This document shows positions 32,848-40,284 of a stretch of DNA of 64,000 nt, one piece after another. Positions within the stretch are counted from its first letter, which is position 1; the number at the start of each line of letters is the position of its first letter. The notes under the pieces were generated by a model. That model saw nothing but the letters and a program-made list of their open reading frames with translations, searched no databases and was not told the DNA's origin. This stretch comes from Synechococcus sp. WH 7803 (lineage in GTDB: Bacteria; Cyanobacteriota; Cyanobacteriia; PCC-6307; Cyanobiaceae), in contig CT971583.1 of assembly GCA_000063505.1 (NCBI GenBank), forward strand, positions 775,918-839,917, given 5' to 3'. The position numbers and the translations under genes were made by a program.

Positions 32848-34233
32848 TTAGGACGCAGACCTCGACGACAACGATGCCAGTGAGGCTTCGCCCCGGCGGT
32901 TGATGGCCTGGGCGAATTCGGTCCATTGGCCCTGCCCCCAGTAGCGGAAGCAACTGGTTTCCAGCAGCAACACGTGCAGTAAGGCCTGTCGATAGGCAGA
33001 ACTGGCGGTCACCGATGGATCCGCAGCAACGGCCGCGTCGAAGTGCTGATGGAAGCGTGCGCTCAAGGCCTGCATCGGATCCAGCACATTGCTGTAGCCA
33101 TCCACCCAGCTGAGATTGTTGGTCCAGGAGGCACCCTGCATCGAAAACCCATCCCCAAGGGATGTGAGTTTCTCGATTGCTGCGGTGATGGCGTCCGGGT
33201 GAATCGCATCACCCACGTCCTCCCACACTCTGTGCTGGTGCACAGCCTGAATCCGGGGAAAGTGGCGCTCTTCCACCCCGATGGATTCGAGATGCGCCAG
33301 ATACTCGGAGCCATTGAGCGCTGCGACGTTGCCTTCCCCATCCCGAACGCGGCGGTTGGCCTGACGGAACGCCTCAGGAAACTCGTTCATCATCACGCCG
33401 CCATTCTCCCCATCGGCGATCTGGCTCACCAGTGATGGCACGGTTCTGCCATGGAGCTGCTGCGCTTCCAGACCCATCGCCTCGTAACACGGCTGCATCT
33501 GGCCCACCAGCTTGGTGTCGGATCCCTGGGTTTTGATCAGCACCGTGATGCTGACCTCATCGCCGCGGGAGTTCCTGGCCATGAGCTGATTGGGGAGGTA
33601 CCGCTGGGCACTCGCGAGGGGGGTTCCGTCGCATCGCTCCACGCTGTGCTCCTGCACCAACATCCAGCGATAACCGGAGTCCTTCAACGCCTTCACAAGA
33701 GCAAACAGGGTGTCGGGGTGATTGGGGAGGTGCATCTCCGGCAGGGAGAACCCCTGCACGCGCTGCAACGCTTCGTTGCCGAAAAGATCAGCGAATTGAT
33801 GGTGCCAGGCACTGATCTGCAAGGCGAGATCAGGGATCGGGGTGGAGGGTGCCACGGCATGGCTCCAGAACGTGCCGAGCCACTCCACATGGTTTTGCAT
33901 CTGCTGATCACAGGCGAGGTAGCGCAAGGCCTCTGTGATGTCATCACGGCCCATCTGCACCACACCCCAGAGCAGATTGCCGGAGTAATCCAGCATGATT
34001 TTGGGGTTGCAGCCCTCGTTGATCAGATCGGGGATCAGGGTCGCCATGCGCCGGTAGCACTGGGCGAAAGGCTCGGCGTTGTGATTGTCCCCCTCTCCTG
34101 GACGATCGAACATGTACTGGAGGTGGGAGATCAGCGCCCCATTCACTCCTGCTGGCACGGTGGGCTGATGCATGTGCAGGGCACAAGCGAAAGCGGCCTG
34201 CTGGTTGTCCAGCGTGCTGCTCGGCAATGCCAT
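32848..34233 (-). CDS. Glycoside hydrolase family 57-like protein
   Basis: 461 residues from ATG 34233 (MALPSSTLDNQQ); an in-frame start at 34314 adds a poor leader. CALHMHQPTVPAGVNGALIS is the HxHQP opening of GH57. LDYSGNLLWGVVQMG and GFSLPEMHLPNHPD lie where the catalytic (beta/alpha)7 barrel would be. GH57 enzymes act on alpha-glucans; whether this is a branching enzyme, amylase or inactive relative is unclear. C-terminal helical region present. Confidence 0.8.
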   Translation of the reverse strand: MALPSSTLDNQQAAFACALHMHQPTVPAGVNGALISHLQYMFDRPGEGDNHNAEPFAQCYRRMATLIPDLINEGCNPKIMLDYSGNLLWGVVQMGRDDITEALRYLACDQQMQNHVEWLGTFWSHAVAPSTPIPDLALQISAWHHQFADLFGNEALQRVQGFSLPEMHLPNHPDTLFALVKALKDSGYRWMLVQEHSVERCDGTPLASAQRYLPNQLMARNSRGDEVSITVLIKTQGSDTKLVGQMQPCYEAMGLEAQQLHGRTVPSLVSQIADGENGGVMMNEFPEAFRQANRRVRDGEGNVAALNGSEYLAHLESIGVEERHFPRIQAVHQHRVWEDVGDAIHPDAITAAIEKLTSLGDGFSMQGASWTNNLSWVDGYSNVLDPMQALSARFHQHFDAAVAADPSVTASSAYRQALLHVLLLETSCFRYWGQGQWTEFAQAINRRGEASLASLSSRSAS

Positions 34234-34410
34234 CCATCGCCTGGGACGATTCAGCCTGAGGGACTGGATGGCCTGTTCTCGCCCGGCGATTGGGGGGAAT
34301 TGGTGTGGGTCCATGGCGCTTGGCTGCTGGGTGCGGATCTCGATCGTTCAGGCGGTGCTTAGGCTCCCTGCACCTGTGTGCATTCCATTGCTAACCCTCC
34401 ATTGAAGGCA

Positions 34411-35001
34411 ATGGGAGAACGTCAACCAATGCACGGGATGCGGTTCGGGTCAATGCTGTTCCTGGTCAGCCTGCTGGGCCTGCAGGGTGTGGCCACGCGC
34501 CATGGCTTGGCGGGTCACCATCATCATGGCGGCGGCCATCACCACGGGGGTGGTCACCATCACGGAGGTGGTCACCATCACGGAGGCAGCCACCATCACG
34601 GCGGGGGCCATCATCACGGCGGCAGTCGCGATTACCACTACCACTACCACCACCGCTACAGCAACGGCTACTGGTACGGCCATCACGGGCGTTGGTATGG
34701 CCCCGGGTATGCCAACCGTTGGAGTTGGAATACCTTCGGTGCCCTTGCTGGTGCTGCTGTGATTGGTGGCCTGGTGAGTCGTGCCTTCGAGGCCAGCAGC
34801 CCAACGATCGCTGTGCCCGATAGTTCATATGCGCTGAATTACGACAGCGTTCGCGCTGACGGCAATGTGATCACCTTCAAGGTGGATGGTGCTCCAATGC
34901 GAGCCGACTGCAGCAGCGGAACGCTCAATGGCCATCCCCCGGAGAGTCGCGGAGAGGCGCAATTGGTGAATGCGGTCTGCACGGTTGCCTTCGGGGTTTG
35001 A
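34411..35001 (+). CDS. Histidine-rich exported protein, probable metal binder
   Basis: 196 residues from ATG 34411 (GAAGG lies just upstream; ATG 34429 or 34453 possible). A signal-like segment (MLFLVSLLGLQGVA) is followed by six HHHGGG/S units, then HYHYHHRY and aromatic stretches, a Gly/Ala-rich hydrophobic segment (FGALAGAAVIGGLVS) and a C-terminal domain with two Cys. His clusters of this kind bind Ni, Zn, Cu or Co. A metallothionein is encoded 0.5 kb away. Confidence 0.75.
   Translation: MGERQPMHGMRFGSMLFLVSLLGLQGVATRHGLAGHHHHGGGHHHGGGHHHGGGHHHGGSHHHGGGHHHGGSRDYHYHYHHRYSNGYWYGHHGRWYGPGYANRWSWNTFGALAGAAVIGGLVSRAFEASSPTIAVPDSSYALNYDSVRADGNVITFKVDGAPMRADCSSGTLNGHPPESRGEAQLVNAVCTVAFGV
34512..34626 (+). 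repeat. In-frame tandem repeat coding HHHGG(G/S)
   Basis: Six near-identical 18-base units (for example GGTGGTCACCATCACGGA) code HHHGGG or HHHGGS. Unit number is likely to vary between strains by slippage. Confidence 0.85.
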
Positions 35002-35016
35002 GCTGGAGGGCAACGC

Positions 35017-35247
35017 TTAGGCCACTTCCGGTGCCCAGCCAGCCTGGCGATGCCAGCTGGGAGCCCATTGCAGGCAGTGGTGGGTGAGGTGTGAGCCCTG
35101 GGGAAGTTGCTGATGTTGCCGCTCGCAGCCCAGCAGTGTGCGTCCCTGCAGGTCAGAGCCGTAGCGGAAGTGTTGGCACGTCATGCAAACGCTTGACCCG
35201 CGACTGGGCTGCAACTCGTTGACGCTGAGAACACTCCAGGACTCCAT
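35017..35247 (-). CDS. Small four-Cys protein, possible zinc binder
   Basis: 76 residues from ATG 35247 (TTG 35298 is an alternative). CMTCQHFRYG gives a CxxC; later LLGCERQHQ and THHCLQW add two more Cys with nearby His. The layout suggests a bound metal. Function unknown. Confidence 0.6.
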   Translation of the reverse strand: MESWSVLSVNELQPSRGSSVCMTCQHFRYGSDLQGRTLLGCERQHQQLPQGSHLTHHCLQWAPSWHRQAGWAPEVA

Positions 35248-35325
35248 CACTCGACGGCGCAGTACATCTGTACTAGCCAAGGTGAGGGTTTTGGTCAAGA
35301 AATGGAAAGCAATGGAGCTGTCGCT

Positions 35326-35535
35326 TCAGAAGGGGCCGATGCTCGTTCCATGGGAATCCTTCACTGCCCGCTTTGTTTTGGCCTCGCGCTGCTCTCGGCG
35401 CTGCGCTTTCTTGCTCATGCCGTGATGCTGGTGCAGCTTGAACTCAGCCGGGACGAGCGATTCGCGCATCCGGCCGAGCTTCTGGGCACCGTGTTTGAGC
35501 TCTGAAGGGAGCTGAATCAAGCGTTGCAGGTGCAT
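35326..35535 (-). CDS. Small basic protein next to the metallothionein
   Basis: 69 residues from ATG 35535, overlapping the 3' end of the metallothionein gene by 19 bp. LQRLIQLPSELKHGAQKLGR, then HHGMSKKAQRREQREAKTKR: very basic and helical. It is the more protein-like of the frames open here; the plus-strand frame at 35302 is judged a shadow. Role unknown. Confidence 0.5.
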   Translation of the reverse strand: MHLQRLIQLPSELKHGAQKLGRMRESLVPAEFKLHQHHGMSKKAQRREQREAKTKRAVKDSHGTSIGPF

Positions 35536-35690
35536 CCGCAGGACCCGTTGCCGTGGCAGGGTTCCTGGTTTTTGTGTCCGCTGGCGCAGGCCTCTGAGCA
35601 GAACGCACTGCCATCGCGGAGAACAGCGTCACCTTCGGACACGGTGCAGACGCAATCGGGGCATGCGCAGGGAGTTGTTAACGGTGCCAT
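35517..35690 (-). CDS. smtA: Bacterial metallothionein (SmtA/BmtA family)
   Basis: 57 residues from ATG 35690, with AGGAG 7 bp upstream. Ten Cys: TPCACPDCVC (8, 10, 13, 15), SAFCSEACASGH (31, 35) and PCHGNGSCGCTC (45, 51, 53, 55), plus His39 and His46. This is the cyanobacterial SmtA layout, with the central FCSEACA zinc-finger-like segment that holds a Zn4 cluster. It buffers zinc and cadmium in the cytoplasm. No SmtB repressor gene or clear SmtB operator is visible nearby. Confidence 0.93.
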   Translation of the reverse strand: MAPLTTPCACPDCVCTVSEGDAVLRDGSAFCSEACASGHKNQEPCHGNGSCGCTCNA

Positions 35691-35779
35691 CGCGTGACTC
35701 CTGAGGAAAGGGATAATTCCGTCTTACGCCTCCTGAAATGGGACTGCAAGGGGGGATCCGTACATCCGGATTGCTGGGT

Positions 35780-36253
35780 TCAGCGGCGGCTGGAGGCAAG
35801 AAAGCCCTTGATGTAGTCCAGGCCCCAGTCGAGGGTGTGCACGGGCAGTTCGTAGCAGTCGTTGAAGAGGCGGCGTTTGGCTTGCTCGAGCCGGGCCAGG
35901 CCAATGGCCTGGAGGTTGGCGCTGGATGCAAGGAAAAATTCTTCCCGTGCCGCCGGGTCATTGCGCTTCATGCCGTTCACGTACAGCGTGCGGACGTCCT
36001 GGAAGAGGTCAGCCGTTTCTTCGTTGAAGCGGATGACCTCATCGCCAAGGGGGATTTCCATGGTTTTGATGCAGTGCATCGAAAAGGCCATGGCTTCACG
36101 CGTTTCCTCGGGGGAGAGGGCGTCGTCGTGGCCATCGCGGAACTGGTGCTGAATCACCCCGTTGCTGCACTCGAGCAAGCGGAGAACCGCGAGCTTCTCA
36201 AGCTCGATGTCGGGAAGTTGGCTGAAGAGGCTGTGCCAGTTGCGTCGTTTCAT
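35780..36253 (-). CDS. Conserved hypothetical cyanobacterial protein, 157 aa
   Basis: All-helical appearance: MKRRNWHSLFSQLPDIELEK, a middle with FSMHCIKTMEIPLGDEVIRF and a C-terminus with HTLDWGLDYIKGF. Its ATG overlaps the stop of the 52-residue gene upstream (ATGA). Function unknown. Confidence 0.65.
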   Translation of the reverse strand: MKRRNWHSLFSQLPDIELEKLAVLRLLECSNGVIQHQFRDGHDDALSPEETREAMAFSMHCIKTMEIPLGDEVIRFNEETADLFQDVRTLYVNGMKRNDPAAREEFFLASSANLQAIGLARLEQAKRRLFNDCYELPVHTLDWGLDYIKGFLASSRR

Positions 36254-36408
36254 TGCTCTGCGATCACCCAGGCGGTAGCGGCGCGCTGGCGCATGTAGAG
36301 GTCGGCCAGCTCGCGAGCGAGGGAACGCAACTCTTGAACGTTGTCGGTGGCGTCGATGGTGCGCTTGAGCGACTCGACCTCGAATTTTTGGCTGAGGGAC
36401 AGCTGCAT
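36250..36408 (-). CDS. Small helical protein, 52 aa, coupled to the 157-aa gene
   Basis: ATG 36408. LSLSQKFEVESLKRTIDATD, then VQELRSLARELADLYMRQRA and a AWVIAEQ end give two short helices. The size and helical layout recall small phycobilisome-interacting peptides, but the NblA pattern is not met, so I do not name it. ATGA overlap downstream. Confidence 0.65.
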   Translation of the reverse strand: MQLSLSQKFEVESLKRTIDATDNVQELRSLARELADLYMRQRAATAWVIAEQ

Positions 36409-36516
36409 GGAACAGCGCTCGGTTGCCCCCAGCTTAAAAAAAGTTCACGAACGTTGGTTGTCGCGTTCGCTGCCAAAAGTGAGGCTGTTTCCGCAGTGCG
36501 CTTCGGCGCCTGCCAG

Positions 36517-36538
36517 GATGTAACAAATTCGTTACATC
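36517..36538. promoter_or_regulatory. Perfect 8-bp inverted repeat just upstream of the 36545 gene
   Basis: GATGTAAC (36517-36524), spacer AAATTC, GTTACATC (36531-36538). It ends 6 bp before the ATG. Each arm contains GTTACA as in RpaB half-sites, but inverted rather than direct. It does not fit NtcA (GTA-N8-TAC). Confidence 0.45.
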
Positions 36539-36544
36539 GCAGCG

Positions 36545-36796
36545 ATGACCGTCGGCGAGCTTTTCCTTGAATCCTTGTCCACGGGGGTGATTACGGAAGA
36601 TGAGATGCAGTGGCTCACTGCGCATCAACAGGGGTTCTCCCGCACGGAAGAAGCTGCCGCCGTGCGCCTGGGTCGGCTCGTGGATGAGGGGATCGTGAAC
36701 CTGGGCTGCCGGGTGTCAGGCCGCTTGCTCCAGCACCGCGTCGTTCGCGACCACTGGATCGAGCCGCTGGGTCGCCGTCGAGGGCAAATGCTGTGA
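36545..36796 (+). CDS. Conserved hypothetical protein, 83 aa
   Basis: ATG 36545. Begins MTVGELFLESLSTGVITEDE, with a helix-turn-helix-like centre (RTEEAAAVRLGRLVDEG) and a basic end. Preceded by a perfect palindrome, so it may be autoregulated (inference). Function unknown. Confidence 0.65.
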   Translation: MTVGELFLESLSTGVITEDEMQWLTAHQQGFSRTEEAAAVRLGRLVDEGIVNLGCRVSGRLLQHRVVRDHWIEPLGRRRGQML

Positions 36797-36822
36797 GGAT
36801 GCGGTCTGCAGACTCCAATCTC

Positions 36823-37122
36823 ATGGCGGACTTTCTCAATTGTGTTCGCGTCGTGGTGAAGCAGGGGTGCGAACAGCGCTACCTCGATGCTGTGGAGGCC
36901 TGGGCTTCCCCCAGTGGAATGCGTCAGCGCTACCTGGCACGTACAGGTGAGCGCGCCTTCTGCTTCGTGGCTCTCTGGGACAGCAAGGAGTCTCTTGTCG
37001 CGGCACGGCCGGAGATGATTGAGCACCTGAATTCAGTCAGGGATCTGCTTGAGGAGCTGACCCCAGAACTGGGCGTCACCGATCCGGTCTCCGGCCCTGT
37101 GATCCACTGCACGAACGGCTGA
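36823..37122 (+). CDS. ABM-like (dimeric alpha/beta barrel) small protein
   Basis: 99 residues from ATG 36823; an upstream GTG at 36793 overlaps the previous stop. NCVRVVVKQGCEQRYLDAVE, then AFCFVALWDSKESLVAARPE and a C-terminal helix resemble the antibiotic-biosynthesis-monooxygenase/stress-response fold. The ligand is unknown. Confidence 0.65.
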   Translation: MADFLNCVRVVVKQGCEQRYLDAVEAWASPSGMRQRYLARTGERAFCFVALWDSKESLVAARPEMIEHLNSVRDLLEELTPELGVTDPVSGPVIHCTNG

Positions 37123-37128
37123 AGCCCC

Positions 37129-37353
37129 TCACGACTCCGGCGAATCCTCGCGTTCGCGAATTCGCTGCTCGAATCGCCTCACGTGCTGGCGTTTCCTGGC
37201 GATGGGTACACCCACCACAAGCGCAAGCACACCCACGAGCAAGAGCGTGGCGAGCAACTGCCCCAGGGTGGCCTCGGGAAACACGCTGGATGACAGCCGG
37301 TCCACGGCTTCTTCCACAGCGCTGCCGTTGGTGGTGTTCAGAACCGGTGCCAT
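37129..37353 (-). CDS. Small single-pass membrane protein, 74 aa
   Basis: ATG 37353 (ATG 37368 is also in frame). The N-terminus is polar, followed by one TM helix (LLATLLLVGVLALVVGVPIA) and a basic cytoplasmic tail (RKRQHVRRFEQRIRERED). Function unknown. Confidence 0.65.
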   Translation of the reverse strand: MAPVLNTTNGSAVEEAVDRLSSSVFPEATLGQLLATLLLVGVLALVVGVPIARKRQHVRRFEQRIREREDSPES

Positions 37354-37396
37354 CGAGACAAACCTCACAGGTGGTCGACAGTGATCAGGGCTTGTT

Positions 37397-38497
37397 TCAG
37401 TTTGGCTGGAATTGATCTGAAGTCCCTTGGCCTGTGATCAAGCGGTCCTGAACCGGTGTGATCAGGGCCTGCACCTGAAGAAACAGAGCCTCACGCAGGC
37501 GCCGGCCGCTGGGGTGGCCATCGCGGAGGGCACCACCTGCGTGGCTCACCAAGGCTGCGCGACAGCAGCGCTCCGCCATCGCCAGGGCTGCAGCACGCAG
37601 GTTGTGGTGCGCCTTGTCGCTGAGGCTGTCTGGATGGTCGGCGGCGATGTAGCAACGCCTGCGCAGCTCTGAGGCCTCCTCCCCCAAGGTCTGCGCCGTG
37701 GTGATCCATCCCTCCGCCCGGCGACGTTGGCCCTGCTTCAGCAGATCGCCGAGAGCAGCCCGGATCAGACCGAAGGCGGCTGGGTTGGCCAAGCGCGTGC
37801 GGGCCTGATCGGCCTTTGTCCACGCAGCGATCGGCGTGGTTCCCAGCACCCAGGACGCCGGGATCGGGCAGTGATCCAAGTGAACCGGTCGACTCCAGGT
37901 GCCGCCCATGGCCATTAGCTGCAGTGGGGGTTCCGCGGTCAGCCCCCTGGGCAGGGAGGCCTGGGCCTGCTTGTCGAGCAGGAGTGCCAGAACGGAAGCC
38001 TCGGGATCCTGGCCGGTGCGCACTTGCAGGGCCACTGCATCGGCCAGATCCCAACCGGTGATCCAGTCGAGCTGGCCCTGCAGCTCCCAACCATCGCTGC
38101 ACACGGAGGCCACGGGGTTGGCGGGGCCTGGACGGCGCAGGTGTGCAAAGGCTGTGGCACCAACGGCTGTCCCCGTGGCCAGGCGATCCAGCCAGCGCTC
38201 TTTGAGCGTTTCGTTTGTCGAGGCCTGCAGTAAGCGCAGAGGCGACTGGTGTTGCGACCAGCAAAACCACACGGCTGTGTCGGCCATGGCCAGCCGCTCC
38301 GCCCGTTCCCGCTGCTGCGGAGCTGGCGCCACTGGCCCCAGCCAGCCGATGGCACTGAGCTGATCCAGCACAGAACGGGGCACGCCGCTGCGTTCGTGGT
38401 CGGCGGCCGCGGCCGTGATGGTTGAGAGCACGGCGTTCTCCTCCGCGCTGGCGGCGGCATCCGGTGCGTGCGGGCCGAGAGGATCAAGGCCCTGCAT
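37397..38497 (-). CDS. Acyl-CoA dehydrogenase-like flavoprotein
   Basis: 366 residues from ATG 38497, which shares one base with the YjbQ stop (TGATG). A helical N-domain, a beta-domain with GWELQGQLDWITGWDLADAV, and a helical C-domain with RLANPAAFGLIRAALGDL give the acyl-CoA dehydrogenase layout. The usual C-terminal catalytic and FAD motifs are weak, so the substrate and even activity are uncertain. Picocyanobacteria lack full beta-oxidation, so another role is likely. Confidence 0.75.
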   Translation of the reverse strand: MQGLDPLGPHAPDAAASAEENAVLSTITAAAADHERSGVPRSVLDQLSAIGWLGPVAPAPQQRERAERLAMADTAVWFCWSQHQSPLRLLQASTNETLKERWLDRLATGTAVGATAFAHLRRPGPANPVASVCSDGWELQGQLDWITGWDLADAVALQVRTGQDPEASVLALLLDKQAQASLPRGLTAEPPLQLMAMGGTWSRPVHLDHCPIPASWVLGTTPIAAWTKADQARTRLANPAAFGLIRAALGDLLKQGQRRRAEGWITTAQTLGEEASELRRRCYIAADHPDSLSDKAHHNLRAAALAMAERCCRAALVSHAGGALRDGHPSGRRLREALFLQVQALITPVQDRLITGQGTSDQFQPN

Positions 38498-38931
38498 CAA
38501 GCGGAAAGCCACTGCAGTGACACCCTGCGTTGGCGTGGACCATCGAGTTCCACCAGGATCACGTCCTGGTAGCGCCCCAGCTGCAGGGCTCCATTGCTCA
38601 CCGCCACCGTTGTTTGATGGCCGAGCAGCAGGGCCTGCAGGTGGGCATGGGCGTTCCGCGGTTCATCGTCGGGAATCCCAGGGCGCAGCTCCAGGTCGTT
38701 GTGTTTCCAAGCGGCAGTGGGGGGCGCCAGCTGCCTCAGCCATTGCTGCAGATCCAACAGGAGCCTCTCCTCCAGTTCGTTCACGATCACGGCGGTGGTG
38801 GTGTGTTGCGTTGACACCACAACGGCTCCATCGCGTTCGCCATGCACCTGAACAAATCGCTGCAATTCGCCAGTCAGTGATAGGCACTGGAAGGGGGCCT
38901 CAGTGCTGAGGTGGAGGAGCTGGGAGGTCAT
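38497..38931 (-). CDS. YjbQ/UPF0047 family protein
   Basis: 144 residues. STQHTTTAVIVNELEERLL, WKHNDLELRPGIPDDEPRNA and RYQDVILVELDGPRQRRV are the three conserved blocks of YjbQ, a small beta-barrel protein with conserved His. Some members have thiamine-phosphate synthase activity in vitro. Coupled to the acyl-CoA-dehydrogenase-like gene. Confidence 0.93.
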   Translation of the reverse strand: MTSQLLHLSTEAPFQCLSLTGELQRFVQVHGERDGAVVVSTQHTTTAVIVNELEERLLLDLQQWLRQLAPPTAAWKHNDLELRPGIPDDEPRNAHAHLQALLLGHQTTVAVSNGALQLGRYQDVILVELDGPRQRRVSLQWLSA

Positions 38932-39007
38932 GAATTCATGTTGCCTGTGAATCGATGCCTCGTCTTTGGTTCAAGGGGGCTAAAAATGCGAGCAATGAAC
39001 ACGACCC

Positions 39008-39184
39008 ATGGCCCTTCTTCCCCGCTGGCAGTACATGACCGAGGAGAGCAGGGCGCTTGTGAAGCGCGCAGCGGTGAGCGTGCTGGTGCTGTTCCTGGCG
39101 GCGATCCTGCTGCGGGCGCTTTTGCCTTGGGTGTTGTTGGCCTTGATCATCTGGTTTGGTTGGAGCTGGATGAACCGCCGCTGA
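39008..39184 (+). CDS. Small membrane protein, 58 aa
   Basis: ATG 39008. MALLPRWQYMTEESRALVKR leads into two close hydrophobic stretches (AAVSVLVLFLAAILLRALLP and WVLLALIIWFGWSWM). The stop is at 39184. Function unknown. Confidence 0.65.
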   Translation: MALLPRWQYMTEESRALVKRAAVSVLVLFLAAILLRALLPWVLLALIIWFGWSWMNRR

Positions 39185-39213
39185 CGGCGTGATGTTTCAA
39201 GGCACGAGCGGTG

Positions 39214-39996
39214 TCACACCTGGATGGTGCCGCTCAGGTAGGGAATCACCCGCCCGCTGATCAGCACCCGCTCACCCTGCAGCGTGCAGCGCAGCGAGCC
39301 GCCGCGGGCGGAGAGCTGCCGGGCGGAGAGCACGGTCTTGCCGAGTGCTTCGCACCAGTAAGGGGTGAGGCTGCAGTGGGCCGATCCGGTGACTGGGTCT
39401 TCTGGAATACCGCACCCCGGCGCGAAGAATCGACTCACCACGTCCACGTGTTGGCCTGGTGCGGTGACGATCAAGCCTCGGCCCGGGAGGGCGGCCACGC
39501 GCTCCGGATCTGGATGCAGGCTGCGAATCGTGTTCTCATCGGCGAACACGGCGATCAGATCCACGCCCTGCAGACAGCTCTTGGGAGTGGCGCCGATGGC
39601 TTCCCCCAGCCCTGCTGGTGGCAGGCAAGGGTGGGCCCGCTGCACCGGAAAATCGAGGCAGATTCGGTCGCCCTCGCGCTGAACGCGGAGGGGACCACTG
39701 CGGGATTGAAACAGCAAGGTGTCCCGCTGCGGCTCCTGGCGGAACACCACAGCGGCCGCCGCCAGGGTGGCGTGGCCGCAGAGATCCACCTCACAGGTGG
39801 GGGTGAACCAGCGAAGTTGATAGCGTCCCCCACCGCCAACAAGAAACGCTGTTTCCGAGAGGTTGTTTTCCGTGGCGATCGCCTGCATCAGCGCGTCTGG
39901 CAGCCAGGCGTCCAGGCAACACACGGCGGCGGGATTGCCCTCAAACGGCGCTTCCGCGAAGGCGGCCAGTTGCTCGATCGCAATCCGGGTGCTCAT
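39214..39996 (-). CDS. PhzF-family isomerase/epimerase
   Basis: 260 residues. Opens IEQLAAFAEAPFEGNPAAV, with the catalytic Glu48 in NNLSETAFL and TPTCEVDLCGHATLAAAAVV in the centre, all PhzF hallmarks. The C-terminal half has GCGIPEDPVTGSAHCSL. The family shifts double bonds or epimerises amino-acid-like substrates; true phenazine synthesis is not implied. Overlaps the small gene upstream (ATGA). Confidence 0.93.
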   Translation of the reverse strand: MSTRIAIEQLAAFAEAPFEGNPAAVCCLDAWLPDALMQAIATENNLSETAFLVGGGGRYQLRWFTPTCEVDLCGHATLAAAAVVFRQEPQRDTLLFQSRSGPLRVQREGDRICLDFPVQRAHPCLPPAGLGEAIGATPKSCLQGVDLIAVFADENTIRSLHPDPERVAALPGRGLIVTAPGQHVDVVSRFFAPGCGIPEDPVTGSAHCSLTPYWCEALGKTVLSARQLSARGGSLRCTLQGERVLISGRVIPYLSGTIQV

Positions 39997-40196
39997 GGCT
40001 CGCGCGGTTCCTCTGTGTGGCTTGCAGCCCGAGACCGTTCCACCTGGATGAACACCAGCCAGGCCATTGCTGCCAGGCCTGCACCCAGCCAGTCATTGCG
40101 CAGCGCCTCCACCAGAGCTGCGGTGCTGGCGGCAATGCGTAAGGCCCGCAGCAGCAGCTTGAGCAGCGGAGGTCGGGCAGGTGGTTCAACGGTCAT
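39993..40196 (-). CDS. Small membrane protein upstream of phzF-like gene
   Basis: 67 residues from ATG 40196; the stop overlaps the PhzF ATG. KLLLRALRIAASTAALVEAL, then LGAGLAAMAWLVFIQVE gives one or two hydrophobic helices. Function unknown. Confidence 0.6.
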   Translation of the reverse strand: MTVEPPARPPLLKLLLRALRIAASTAALVEALRNDWLGAGLAAMAWLVFIQVERSRAASHTEEPREP

Positions 40197-40284
40197 TAAT
40201 CCAGGCCTCGCTGGCGCCATTCAAAGCCTCCTGAGTCGATGGGGCCGCTGCATGGGCAGGATGTGGCTTGGTTGCAGCGGTTTG

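Noticed and set aside
34512-34626. CRISPR-like short repeat array
   Set aside because: The 18-base units are contiguous, in frame and code HHHGG(G/S); there are no spacers.
35302-35505. 67-codon plus-strand frame near the metallothionein
   Set aside because: The opposite strand gives a more protein-like basic helical product that overlaps the metallothionein end.
36517-36538. NtcA site in the palindrome
   Set aside because: NtcA needs GTA-N8-TAC; here the GTA-to-TAC spacing is 10.
39211-40284. Long N-terminal extension of the SDR at 40285
   Set aside because: Antisense to the PhzF-like gene; the SDR Rossmann motif starts right after ATG 40285.
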